A stretch of DNA of 64,000 bases from CAZFOB01 sp964520325 (lineage in GTDB: Bacteria > Actinomycetota > JAICYB01): assembly GCA_964520325.1 (NCBI GenBank), contig CAZFOB010000012.1, positions 42,701 to 106,700 on the forward strand. Direction: 5' to 3'. The notes under the pieces were generated by a model. That model did no database searches. It was not told the origin of the DNA and saw only the letters and a list, made by a program, of their open reading frames with translations. The translations under genes were made by a program, and so were the position numbers. Below, piece by piece: positions 9,164 through 16,753 of the stretch (positions are counted from its first letter, which is position 1; each line of letters opens with the position of its first letter).

Positions 9164-10567
9164 ATGGCCGGCATCGTGTCTTTCGGAACCTACCTTCCGT
9201 ACCACCGTCTGAAGCGCGACGCGATCGGCGAATCGCTCAAAGTCCCGTCCGGCAAGGGCACGCGATCGGTCGCGTCCTACGACGAGGATGCAACCACCAT
9301 GGGGGTCGAAGCCGCGCGTAACGCGCTCGCCGCAACGACCGTTGTGCCGACGTCCCTCTTCTTCGCGACGTCGGTTCCCACCTATCTCGACAAGACCAAC
9401 GCGAACGCGATCCACGCTGCGCTCGATCTCGATTCAGCAACGGCTGCCTACGACATGACCGGCTCGGTCCGATCTGGGATCGGCGCGATCAGGGCTGCCC
9501 TCTCGAATGCATCGCCGACACTTGCCGTGCTCGGCGACATCCGCACGGGCAACCCCGGCGGCGCCGACGAGCGCGACGGTGGCGACGGTGCGGTTGCTCT
9601 GCTCTGCGGATCGGAGAACGTGATCGCGGAGTACATCGGCGGTGCGTCCGCCACCGACGAGTTCCTCGAGCGCTGGCGACGCCCAGGTGATGCGGCCTCG
9701 CGCGTGTGGGAGGAGCGCTTCGGTGAGGACGTCTACGTCCCGCTCGCCGAGCAAGCCTTCAACGATGCGCTGAAATCCACAGGGGTCACGGCAACCGAGA
9801 TCGACCACTTGGTTCTCACCGGCACACACGCACGAGCGTTGCGCGCCTTCGCGCGGATGACAGGTGCGCGTCCCGATGCTGTTGTGGGCGACCTCGCGGC
9901 AACGGTGGGCAATACCGGCACTGCGCACCCCGGCTTGCTCCTCGCGACCGCGCTCGAGCGCGCGAAGCCGGGCGAGACGATCGCGGTCGTCGTTGCGGCG
10001 GACGGCGCCGAGGTCCTCATCTTCCGCGCGACCGACGCGATCTCTGCGTACGAAGCGTCGACAAGCGTCGCCGAGCTCCTCGAAGCGACGCGCGACGACC
10101 TCGACTACCAGAAGTTCCTGACGTGGCGTGGGTTCTTGAAGCGCGAACCACCGCGGCGTCCCGATCCTCTCTCTCCGGAATCGCCACCGTCACACCGCTA
10201 CAAGGCGTGGAAGTTCGCGTTCACCGGAAGCAAGTGCGAAGCGTGCGGCATGCGCCATCTCCCGCCGCAGGACGTGTGCGCGGGTTGCCAGGCCGTCCGT
10301 CAGATGAAGCCAGAGCCGATGGCGGACGTGAAGGCGACGATCACTACGTACACGATCGACCGCCTTGCGTATTCGGAGAGCCCGCCGAACGTCGCGGCCG
10401 TCGTCGACTTCGACGGCGGCGGACGCTACCGCTGCCAGCTCACCGACGTCGATCCCGATTCCGTCGCGATCGGCGACCGCGTCGAGATGACGTTCCGCAG
10501 GATGTTCGAAAGCAATGGGATCGTGAACTACCACTGGAAAGCTCGGCCGATCCGGGGAGGTAATTGA
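9164..10567 (+). CDS. HMG-CoA synthase-like protein fused to DUF35/OB-fold zinc domain
   Basis: 467 residues with a strong AAAAGGGGAGG ribosome site. Residues ~1-310 have the thiolase fold of 3-hydroxy-3-methylglutaryl-CoA synthases (MAGIVSFGTYLPYHRL at the start, GNTGTAHPGLLLA later). Residues ~340-460 are a DUF35 unit: a zinc ribbon (CEACGMRHLPPQDVCAGC) followed by an OB fold. DUF35 proteins commonly bind acyl-CoA beside thiolases, and the next gene is a thiolase whose start overlaps this stop. Where active HMG-CoA synthases carry the nucleophilic Cys, this protein reads MTGSVRSGIGA with no Cys, so it may be a non-catalytic or altered partner. This no-Cys reading is from inspection only. 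Confidence 0.85.
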   Translation: MAGIVSFGTYLPYHRLKRDAIGESLKVPSGKGTRSVASYDEDATTMGVEAARNALAATTVVPTSLFFATSVPTYLDKTNANAIHAALDLDSATAAYDMTGSVRSGIGAIRAALSNASPTLAVLGDIRTGNPGGADERDGGDGAVALLCGSENVIAEYIGGASATDEFLERWRRPGDAASRVWEERFGEDVYVPLAEQAFNDALKSTGVTATEIDHLVLTGTHARALRAFARMTGARPDAVVGDLAATVGNTGTAHPGLLLATALERAKPGETIAVVVAADGAEVLIFRATDAISAYEASTSVAELLEATRDDLDYQKFLTWRGFLKREPPRRPDPLSPESPPSHRYKAWKFAFTGSKCEACGMRHLPPQDVCAGCQAVRQMKPEPMADVKATITTYTIDRLAYSESPPNVAAVVDFDGGGRYRCQLTDVDPDSVAIGDRVEMTFRRMFESNGIVNYHWKARPIRGGN

Positions 10568-11769
10568 TGGGTTCGCACGGGATCCGCGACCAGGTGTGCA
10601 TCGTCGGGATGGGCTGCACGCCGTTCCGCGAGCACTGGGACAAGGGAGTCGACGAGATGCTCGTCGACTCGGTGACGGGAGCCGTCGCCGACGCCGGGAT
10701 CAAGCTCGGCGACATCGACGCGTTCTGGCTCGGGACGATGGCGTCCGGGAACTCGGGCATCACGCTGAGCAAGCCGCTCAAGCTCGACTACAAGCCCGTG
10801 TCCCGACTCGAGAACTTCTGCGCGACGGGGTCGGAGGCGTTCCGCAACGCGTGCTACGCGATCGCGTCCGGCGCGTACGACATCGGCATGGCGGTTGGTG
10901 TCGAGAAGCTCAAGGACAACGGCTTCTCCGGACTCGCCGGCGGTGGCATCGGCGGGGACGGAACGCAAGCGGCGATCACTGCGCCGGCGCTCTTCTCGAT
11001 GCTCGGCCCGGCCTACGCGAAGAAGTACGGCCTCGATGCCGACGAGCTCAAGGACACCCTCACGCGTATCGCGTGGAAGAACCACAAGAATGGTGCGCTC
11101 AACCCGCGCGCGCAGTTCCAGAAGGAAGTCGCGAAGGAGACGATCGCCGCGTCGCCGCTCGTGGCTGGGAATCTCGGCATCTTCGACTGCTCCGGTGTGT
11201 CGGACGGTTCGGCAGCCGCGATCATCTGTCGCGCCGAGGACGTCCACCGCTACACCGACAACCCGCTCTACGTGAAGGCGCTGTCGTTCGTCGCGGGCCC
11301 CGCGTCGCAGCAGATGGATCCGACGTGGGACTACACGTCGGTGGAAGAGGTCGTGCGGTCGGCATCCGATGCGTACGCACAGGCCGGCATCAGCGATCCG
11401 CGCCTCGAGCTCGCGATGGCCGAAGTGCACGACTGCTTCACGGTGACCGAGCTCGTGTTGATGGAGGACATGGGCTTCGCCGAGCGCGGCATGGGCTGGA
11501 AGGAAGTGCTCGCCGGGACGTTCGATCTCGACGGCGAGCTCCCTGTGAACCCGGACGGCGGACTGAAGAGCTTCGGACACCCCATCGGTGCGTCCGGACT
11601 TCGGATGCTCTTCGAGTGCTGGCTGCAACTCCGAGGTCAGGCACCGCCCGAAAGGCAGATCAAGTCGGTCGAAGCGGGACGCAAGCTCGGACTCACGCAG
11701 AACCTCGGCGGGGGCCCGGGCGAGTGCGTGTCCTTCGTGTCCGTCGTGGGAACCGAGCCGGCAGCATGA
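10567..11769 (+). CDS. Thiolase-family acetyl-CoA acyltransferase (SCP-x-like)
   Basis: 400 residues; ATG 10567 overlaps the stop of the preceding gene. Thiolase motifs are present: a nucleophile region ENFCATGSEA (~Cys 84), an active-site His region AMAEVHDCFTVTE, GGLKSFGHPIGASG and C-terminal NLGGGPGECVSFV. The sequence is of the SCP-x/sterol-carrier type thiolases that lack the classical C-terminal CxG arrangement. The predicted role is thiolytic cleavage of 3-ketoacyl-CoA, probably in a complex with the DUF35 partner encoded just upstream, as in steroid side-chain systems. The substrate is inferred to be a branched or bulky acyl-CoA but is not proven. Confidence 0.9.
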   Translation: MGSHGIRDQVCIVGMGCTPFREHWDKGVDEMLVDSVTGAVADAGIKLGDIDAFWLGTMASGNSGITLSKPLKLDYKPVSRLENFCATGSEAFRNACYAIASGAYDIGMAVGVEKLKDNGFSGLAGGGIGGDGTQAAITAPALFSMLGPAYAKKYGLDADELKDTLTRIAWKNHKNGALNPRAQFQKEVAKETIAASPLVAGNLGIFDCSGVSDGSAAAIICRAEDVHRYTDNPLYVKALSFVAGPASQQMDPTWDYTSVEEVVRSASDAYAQAGISDPRLELAMAEVHDCFTVTELVLMEDMGFAERGMGWKEVLAGTFDLDGELPVNPDGGLKSFGHPIGASGLRMLFECWLQLRGQAPPERQIKSVEAGRKLGLTQNLGGGPGECVSFVSVVGTEPAA

Positions 11770-12512
11770 GCGACCTCGTCCTGTATGAAGTCGACGGCGC
11801 CGTCGCGACGATCACGCTGAACCGTCCCGACAAGCTGAACGCAGTGAATTGGGACGTCGTCGAAGGCCTGGACGAAGCCTTCGATGCAGCGGCCGCGGAC
11901 GATGCGGTGAAGGCAGTGGTGTTGACCGGCGCGGGCAAGGCGTTCTGCGTCGGGGACGACCTGCAGCAGGCGTGGAGCGGTGAACGGTTCGAAGCGCTGA
12001 TGAAGCGCTTCAAAGAACACCCCGAGGAGCCCGAGTTCACGCGACAGTACGACTTCCCCAAGCCGGTGATCGTGGCGGTCAACGGCTACTGCTTCGCTGG
12101 CGCGCTGGAGCTGATCCTCTGGTGCGACATCCTGATCGCGTCGGAGGACGCCCAGTTCGCAACACAGTTCGTGCAGCACGGTCTGACGGCGGGGGCCGTG
12201 ACGTTCTACAGGCTCCCGCGCTTGATCGGCCACGTGAACGCGAGCTACATGCTGCTGACCGGTGAGCGGGTTCCGGCCGAGACGGCAAGGGCCTGGGGGC
12301 TGGTCACAAAGGTGGTGCCGCGCGACGAACTGGTGGCCGAAGCGCAGCGCATCGCGAACGTGATCGCGTCGCATCCGTCGGACGAGGCGATCCAGAACAC
12401 GCGCGAGGGCATCCGAGTGGCTTTGCGCGCCACGCAAGAGGGCCAGAAGGAGATCACTATCTTCTCGAACACCCTTCTGGCGTCCCTCTTCGAACGCATG
12501 GGGGCCACCTAG
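11766..12512 (+). CDS. Enoyl-CoA hydratase/isomerase family protein
   Basis: 248 residues, ATG 11766 overlapping the thiolase stop by 4 bases, completing a three-gene beta-oxidation-like operon. Crotonase motifs: ITLNRPDKLNAV, GAGKAFCVGDDL (first oxyanion segment) and AVNGYCFAGALEL (second). The acidic residues expected for hydration are not obvious at the standard sites: the region after the second segment is QHGLTAGAVTFYRLPRLIG, with no Glu where hydratases usually have one. It may therefore be an isomerase or have altered chemistry. Confidence 0.88.
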   Translation: MSDLVLYEVDGAVATITLNRPDKLNAVNWDVVEGLDEAFDAAAADDAVKAVVLTGAGKAFCVGDDLQQAWSGERFEALMKRFKEHPEEPEFTRQYDFPKPVIVAVNGYCFAGALELILWCDILIASEDAQFATQFVQHGLTAGAVTFYRLPRLIGHVNASYMLLTGERVPAETARAWGLVTKVVPRDELVAEAQRIANVIASHPSDEAIQNTREGIRVALRATQEGQKEITIFSNTLLASLFERMGAT

Positions 12513-12520
12513 GCCTTGGT

Positions 12521-12551
12521 CTCGTTGTATATTGGTGCCATATACAACGAG
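12521..12551. promoter_or_regulatory. Perfect inverted repeat, probable toxin-antitoxin operator
   Basis: CTCGTTGTATAT (12521-12532) and its exact reverse complement ATATACAACGAG (12540-12551) are separated by 7 bases. It lies directly upstream of the brnT-like frame, where the CopG-type antitoxin of such systems usually binds to repress its own operon. Confidence 0.6.
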
Positions 12552-12559
12552 GTGGGACT

Positions 12560-12853
12560 ATTCGCGAAAAGCTCGCCGGGTGCGTTGGCTTCGAGTGGGA
12601 CGAAGGCAACGCAGACAAGAACCTCGAGAAGCATGTCGTTTCGGATACGGAATGTGAACAGATCTTCTTCAACGATCCCCTCGTCGTGGGCAAGGACCCT
12701 GAGCACTCTCAGGACGAGCCGCGTGGGTTCGCACTCGGACGTACCGACGACGGACGGCAACTCTTCGTCGTCTTCTCCGTTCGACGAGCGCTGATCAGAG
12801 TCATCTCAGCGAGAGACATGACGAAAAGCGAGCGGAGGCGTTACCAGCCATGA
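12560..12853 (+). CDS. brnT: BrnT-family toxin (ribonuclease), non-canonical start
   Basis: The reading frame ending at the TGA 12851-12853 encodes a recognisable BrnT/DUF497 protein: GFEWDEGNADKNLEKH, FFNDPLVV, ALGRTDDGRQLFVVF, IRVISARDMTKSERRRY. No ATG, GTG or TTG exists in this frame between the conserved N-terminus and the preceding gene. The ATT at 12560, preceded by GAGGTGGG, is the best placed start (about 97 residues, normal for the family). A canonical start may have been lost, or the consensus may carry an indel. The stop overlaps the antitoxin ATG (ATGA). BrnT toxins are RNases held inactive by the cognate DNA-binding antitoxin. Confidence 0.75.
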   Translation: MREKLAGCVGFEWDEGNADKNLEKHVVSDTECEQIFFNDPLVVGKDPEHSQDEPRGFALGRTDDGRQLFVVFSVRRALIRVISARDMTKSERRRYQP

Positions 12854-13158
12854 AGAGGAAGCCGATCCCGAGGTTTGAGTCGGAGGATCAGGAACGCAGT
12901 TTCTGGGCCGATGCCGACTCGAGTGCGTACGTCGACTGGAGGGCCGGAGAGCGGGTGGTGCTTCCTCGTCTCAAGCCATCGCAGAAGACCATCTCCTTGA
13001 GGCTTCCGTCCATGATGTTGGCAGAGCTCAAACGGCTGGCTAACAAGCGCGACGTTCCATATCAGTCGCTGCTCAAAGTGTTCCTTGCCGAACGCCTCGA
13101 AGCTGAGCGCCGGGGACGCATTTCGGGATCGGAGTCACCTAATTCGGGAGTGCCGTAA
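12850..13158 (+). CDS. brnA: CopG-type antitoxin (BrnA-like, PF12441 type)
   Basis: 102 residues. The body matches CopG antitoxins that pair with BrnT: FESEDQERSFW, the SSAYVDW segment, LKPSQKTISLRLP (ribbon strand) and LKRLANKRDVPYQSLLKVFLAE (helices). ATG overlaps the toxin stop, giving toxin-first order as usual for brnTA. The last ~15 residues (after AERRGRI) run into the SDR remnant that begins at 13139 on the other strand, so the C-terminal tail may be acquired read-through. It should neutralise the toxin and repress the operon through the repeat at 12521-12551. Confidence 0.85.
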   Translation: MKRKPIPRFESEDQERSFWADADSSAYVDWRAGERVVLPRLKPSQKTISLRLPSMMLAELKRLANKRDVPYQSLLKVFLAERLEAERRGRISGSESPNSGVP

Positions 13159-13365
13159 ACGGGGTGATTCCCCCGTCGACGACGAACGTGACGTCGTTGT
13201 GGCGCTCGAGCTATCTGAGGTAGCCGGGGCTTAGTTGCGAGTCTATGTCGCTTCACCGAAACGTCCAGCGGGATGTGAACCTGCTGATGCTTGCGCTTGT
13301 CGCCCGTGTCGGGGGCATGCACTGGATAGGTCGGTCCGGACAAAGTGCGACAGGACATCGGCACG
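13139..13365 (-). pseudogene. Decayed C-terminal fragment of a short-chain dehydrogenase (paralogue of 15257-16033)
   Basis: On the minus strand the sequence reads DTGDKRKHQQVHIPLD, then after a frame change DVTFVVDGGITPFTALPN and a stop (13139-13141). The intact SDR at 15257-16033 has DTDEKRNRRLVHIPLG and ATFVVDGGITAAYVTPD at the corresponding places. Only about 70 codons remain, with frameshifts and no upstream Rossmann part. It overlaps the 3' end of the antitoxin gene and marks a junction: the nuclease gene 13379-15157 lies between this broken copy and the intact one. Confidence 0.7.
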
Positions 13366-13378
13366 GCTGAACTAGCCG

Positions 13379-15157
13379 TCAGATGAGATCCGGGGCATCC
13401 CCGAAGACTGGGTCCACCCAGTCTTCGGGGGGAATGATTTGGGCGTCGATGCCTGCGTGTTCCTTCAAGAGATAGAGCAGGTTTCCGCCGTCGAGTAGCT
13501 CAAGTGGTTTGCCGGCAGCGAACTCGAAGCTTGCCTTTCCGTAGCCACTTGTCGTGACCAGGATGCCCTTTGATGCTCCCTCGTTCTGCATCGTTCCGAA
13601 GAGATCGCGGACCGCACTGACGCCCACCGTGTTCTTGTAACGCTTGGCCTGGATGACTACCTTCCCACCGAGGATTGGACGGCTGTCGAAGGCGACACAA
13701 TCAACGCCGCCGTCTCTGGAGGCCTGCGTGGCCCGAGTGTCGAGGCCCATGGCTTCGAAGAGGTTCGTGATGAGAGATTCGAACTCACCCGGTGTGAGCT
13801 TCATCAGGTTCGGCCGGCTGTCCAGAGTCGAAATGACATCGGACTCCTCGATGAATCTCGGATCGACCATGTTGAACTCGAGGACAGGGCGGACTGGAGC
13901 GAGTTCAGCGGGGCTTCTCGAAAGGGAGGCGCTCAAGCCTTTCAGGCACTCCGCTGGGTCGACGTTCGCGAGATTGAGTCCTACGAATTGGTCTCGCGTT
14001 GTCCTGACCGTGACCAGGCATGGTCGAACAGCTTGGCCCGTCCGCTTGTCCCTGGTTGAGACGAACGCATTGAGGACGACCGTCTCGAGCTTGGCCGTGC
14101 GGTCCGCCTCGAAGATCTCGTGAAGCGTCCTGAGAGCGACTTGCGAGACCACCGACGAATACAGAGTGCGACGCTGCGTCGCGGGCAGAGGGGTCGAGGA
14201 GATCTCGTCTCTCGGCTTCACATACTTGAAAGACTTCCACTCCGGAATGGCCTCGTAGGGAGGTAGCTCGATCTCAACGACGAGCTGCTTCGACTCAGGA
14301 ACGAAGGCGCACCTCGTGTGACGAGGGAACACATCTGGATATGCGCTTGAGTCCACCACTTGCGTGAAGTACGCCGCTATCGAGTGTGGGTCGTTGGTCT
14401 CGAAGCGATCCCTGAGTGTGTCTATCTCTGCGTGCTGCTTCTGCACGGCGGCCTCGGCCTGTGCGACCTGTGCCCGGTACGCGCGTTCTGCCTCCTCGAG
14501 GTGAGCAAGTCGCTCTGTCTCTCGCTCGCGATGCGCGTCCAGTAGTTTGATGAACGCTTCTTTCGCTTGCCCCATCTCCTCCTCCCACCGAGCCTTGGCA
14601 CCGGGAACCAACTTGCCGAGACCGTGCGGTGCCGTCGGGACAAAGTCGCGGGCGTCCGGTGCCTTTTCCTCGACGCTCAGTGCTCCCGGTGCGAACGGCG
14701 CGATCGCGACGACTTCCTTAAGAGACTCGAAGTCGATGTAGTCGTCAACCGTCAGCGTTGTAGTCAAAAGGCCCCCAAGCGCGGCAGTCGTTTCGGCGAG
14801 GCGTTCATTCATGTCAGCGACTTGTTCTTCTCTTGCCGCGATGCGTGCTTGCTTTTCTTCGCGGGCGTTGGCTAATGTTCCGCGCTCGCGAGCGCTCCGC
14901 GCTCGCTCGATTCGCCGGGCCTCACTGGACAAGAGCCGTAGCTGCTGCGCGGTCGCGCTGTTCCTCGTGCGGCAGCCTGGACAATGGAATGTGATGATGC
15001 CGCTGCCGACAACGGCTCCATGAACTGCGATTGGCGAACGACAGCGTCGGCAAAGGATGAAGCGGACATCGGTCTGGCACCCTCGACACCGAAACCCTGG
15101 TGTGCCCGACGCGACGCCGTTGGACATGCCGCATGCTGGGCATAGTTCCGCGTTCAA
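13379..15157 (-). CDS. Mrr-family restriction endonuclease with zinc ribbons and coiled coil
   Basis: 592 residues. N-terminal zinc-ribbon pairs (CPAC...CRGC, CRRC...CPGC, residues ~6-62), a long charged coiled coil (~75-130 and ~190-250), a middle region, then a C-terminal Mrr-like PD-(D/E)xK nuclease domain (~440-560). The domain contains TPGEFESLITNLFEAMG, the catalytic DGGVDCVAF and VVIQAKRYKNTVG (QAK triad), and GILVTTSGYGKASFEFA. Mrr-type nucleases cut foreign or methylated DNA. There is no methyltransferase nearby, so it may act as a modification-dependent or stand-alone defence enzyme. Its neighbours (toxin-antitoxin pair, duplicated SDR fragment) suggest an acquired defence island. 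Confidence 0.85.
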   Translation of the reverse strand: MNAELCPACGMSNGVASGTPGFRCRGCQTDVRFILCRRCRSPIAVHGAVVGSGIITFHCPGCRTRNSATAQQLRLLSSEARRIERARSARERGTLANAREEKQARIAAREEQVADMNERLAETTAALGGLLTTTLTVDDYIDFESLKEVVAIAPFAPGALSVEEKAPDARDFVPTAPHGLGKLVPGAKARWEEEMGQAKEAFIKLLDAHRERETERLAHLEEAERAYRAQVAQAEAAVQKQHAEIDTLRDRFETNDPHSIAAYFTQVVDSSAYPDVFPRHTRCAFVPESKQLVVEIELPPYEAIPEWKSFKYVKPRDEISSTPLPATQRRTLYSSVVSQVALRTLHEIFEADRTAKLETVVLNAFVSTRDKRTGQAVRPCLVTVRTTRDQFVGLNLANVDPAECLKGLSASLSRSPAELAPVRPVLEFNMVDPRFIEESDVISTLDSRPNLMKLTPGEFESLITNLFEAMGLDTRATQASRDGGVDCVAFDSRPILGGKVVIQAKRYKNTVGVSAVRDLFGTMQNEGASKGILVTTSGYGKASFEFAAGKPLELLDGGNLLYLLKEHAGIDAQIIPPEDWVDPVFGDAPDLI

Positions 15158-15256
15158 GTGGTGCTCCTGTGCGCTCCCGGTCCTGCCCTCAAGCTAGTTG
15201 CGTCCGCCAGACGTGGCCACTCGGCGGCACAGTCGGATGCGGTTCCAAGGGTAGGT

Positions 15257-16033
15257 CTAATCCGGCGTTACGTAGGCGGCGGTGATGCCGCCGTCTACCA
15301 CGAACGTGGCCCCCGTTGTGAAACTGGACTCGTCTGACGCGAGCCAGAGCGCCGCTTTCGCGATCTCGGAGGCTTCGCCGAAGCGTCCGAGCGGGATGTG
15401 AACCAAACGGCGGTTGCGCTTCTCGTCGGTGTCGAGCACCTTCATCAACAGGTCTGTTCGGATCGGCCCCGGGCAGAGCGCGTTCACGCGGATGTTCTCT
15501 CGCGCGTGGATCGTCGCAAGCTCGCGGCTCATCGCGAGCACACCGCCTTTCGACGCCGTGTACGCGATCTGCGGCGTCGCGGCTCCCATCAGCGCTACGA
15601 AGCTCGCCGTGTTCACGATCGAGCCGCCGCCGGCTCTTCGCAACGCAGGGATCCCGTAGCGACACCCCAGGTACACGCCTTTGAGGTTCACGTTCATCGT
15701 GAGGTCCCAGACATCCTCGTCGGTGTCCTGCGTGTCGCCGTCGTTGGCGAGCATGATCCCGGCGTTGTTGAACAGGACGTCCAGCTTCCCGAAAGCATCC
15801 TCCGCCTTCGCTATCATCGCTTCGCAGTCGACGGCCTTCGATACGTCGGCTCTGATCGAGATCGCTTCGCCGCCGGTCTCGATGATGTCCTCGGCGACGG
15901 AAGCCGCTCGGTCGCCGTCGAGATCGACCACCGCGACGCGCGCACCCTCGGACGCGAACAGCAGCGCCGACTCCCGCCCGATCTCGCCGGCGCCTCCGGT
16001 GATCAGCGCGACCTTTCCGTCCAATCGAGTCAC
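15257..16033 (-). CDS. Short-chain dehydrogenase/reductase
   Basis: 258 residues from the GTG at 16033, which overlaps the upstream gene's stop; the frame extends further but without homology. Classical SDR motifs: GGAGEIGR cofactor loop (residues ~12-19), DLDGDRA after the second strand (Asp, implying NAD(H) preference), NNAGI, catalytic Ser in NTASF, YTASK (Tyr/Lys) and C-terminal FVVDGGIT. It is the third gene of an operon with the PuuA-like ligase and PuuD-like hydrolase, so it may oxidise or reduce an intermediate of that pathway. A decayed relative lies at 13139-13365. Confidence 0.9.
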   Translation of the reverse strand: MTRLDGKVALITGGAGEIGRESALLFASEGARVAVVDLDGDRAASVAEDIIETGGEAISIRADVSKAVDCEAMIAKAEDAFGKLDVLFNNAGIMLANDGDTQDTDEDVWDLTMNVNLKGVYLGCRYGIPALRRAGGGSIVNTASFVALMGAATPQIAYTASKGGVLAMSRELATIHARENIRVNALCPGPIRTDLLMKVLDTDEKRNRRLVHIPLGRFGEASEIAKAALWLASDESSFTTGATFVVDGGITAAYVTPD

Positions 16034-16746
16034 GCGCGCACCAACGACGCTCCGACGAACGCGTCGAACAGTCTCGCCTGCGTCGGATCGGCCGTAGCCG
16101 TGAGCTCGGGGTGCCATTGCACACCGAACAGCCACGGATGACCCCCAACATCGATGACCTCGACGGCTTCGATGATCCCGTCAGGTGCCCGAGCGACGGC
16201 GCGCAGACCAGAACCGAGGCGGTCGACCGCTTGGTGGTGCCACGACATCGGTTCGATCTCGGCCGCGCCGAGCAGAGAAGCCAGACGGGACGACGCGTCT
16301 ACCGAGATCGGGTGCGGCACAGGGCCGGGCGGCTGTGTGCGGTGGAGCACGTCCTCGCCGACGACATCGGGCACGTGGACGTGAAGCGTCCCTCCGAGCG
16401 CAACATTCAGCACCTGCGTCCCGCGGCAGATCGCGAGGAGCGGTAATCCGCGCTCGACGGCGAGCCGAGCCAGCGCGATCTCCATCGAGTCACGACCGGC
16501 GTCCGTCATGTAGACCTTCTCGTGCGTCGGGCCACCCCACACCGATGGGTCGATGTCGCCTCCACCCGTCAGGACTAATCCGTCGACGACGTCCAGCAAA
16601 CCGGCAACATCGGGCTCTCCGGGTGGTACCAACACCGCGCGTCCGCCGGCAGCGCGCACGCACGAGACGTACTCCTCGGGCAGGTTGATGCGGTCGACGA
16701 CTTCGTCCGGGCCGTATGTCGTGATCGCGATCAGAGGGGCGGGCAT
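16030..16746 (-). CDS. Class I glutamine amidotransferase-like hydrolase, PuuD/peptidase C26 type
   Basis: 238 residues from ATG 16746. Triad motifs of gamma-glutamyl-gamma-aminobutyrate hydrolases: nucleophile in LLAICRGTQVLNVALGG and the His/Glu pair in FGVQWHPE. TGGGDIDPSVW precedes the nucleophile as in PuuD. It would cleave a gamma-glutamyl amide in the cytosol. It follows the PuuA-like ligase by 7 bases, reproducing the PuuA...PuuD logic in which an amine is glutamylated, oxidised and released. The real amine is unknown. Confidence 0.9.
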   Translation of the reverse strand: MPAPLIAITTYGPDEVVDRINLPEEYVSCVRAAGGRAVLVPPGEPDVAGLLDVVDGLVLTGGGDIDPSVWGGPTHEKVYMTDAGRDSMEIALARLAVERGLPLLAICRGTQVLNVALGGTLHVHVPDVVGEDVLHRTQPPGPVPHPISVDASSRLASLLGAAEIEPMSWHHQAVDRLGSGLRAVARAPDGIIEAVEVIDVGGHPWLFGVQWHPELTATADPTQARLFDAFVGASLVRA

Positions 16747-16753
16747 CTGGTTT

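Noticed and set aside
12516..12794. Plus-strand open frame of 92 codons overlapping the toxin region
   Set aside because: Serine/arginine-rich, no homology; the BrnT frame over the same bases is clearly the coding one.
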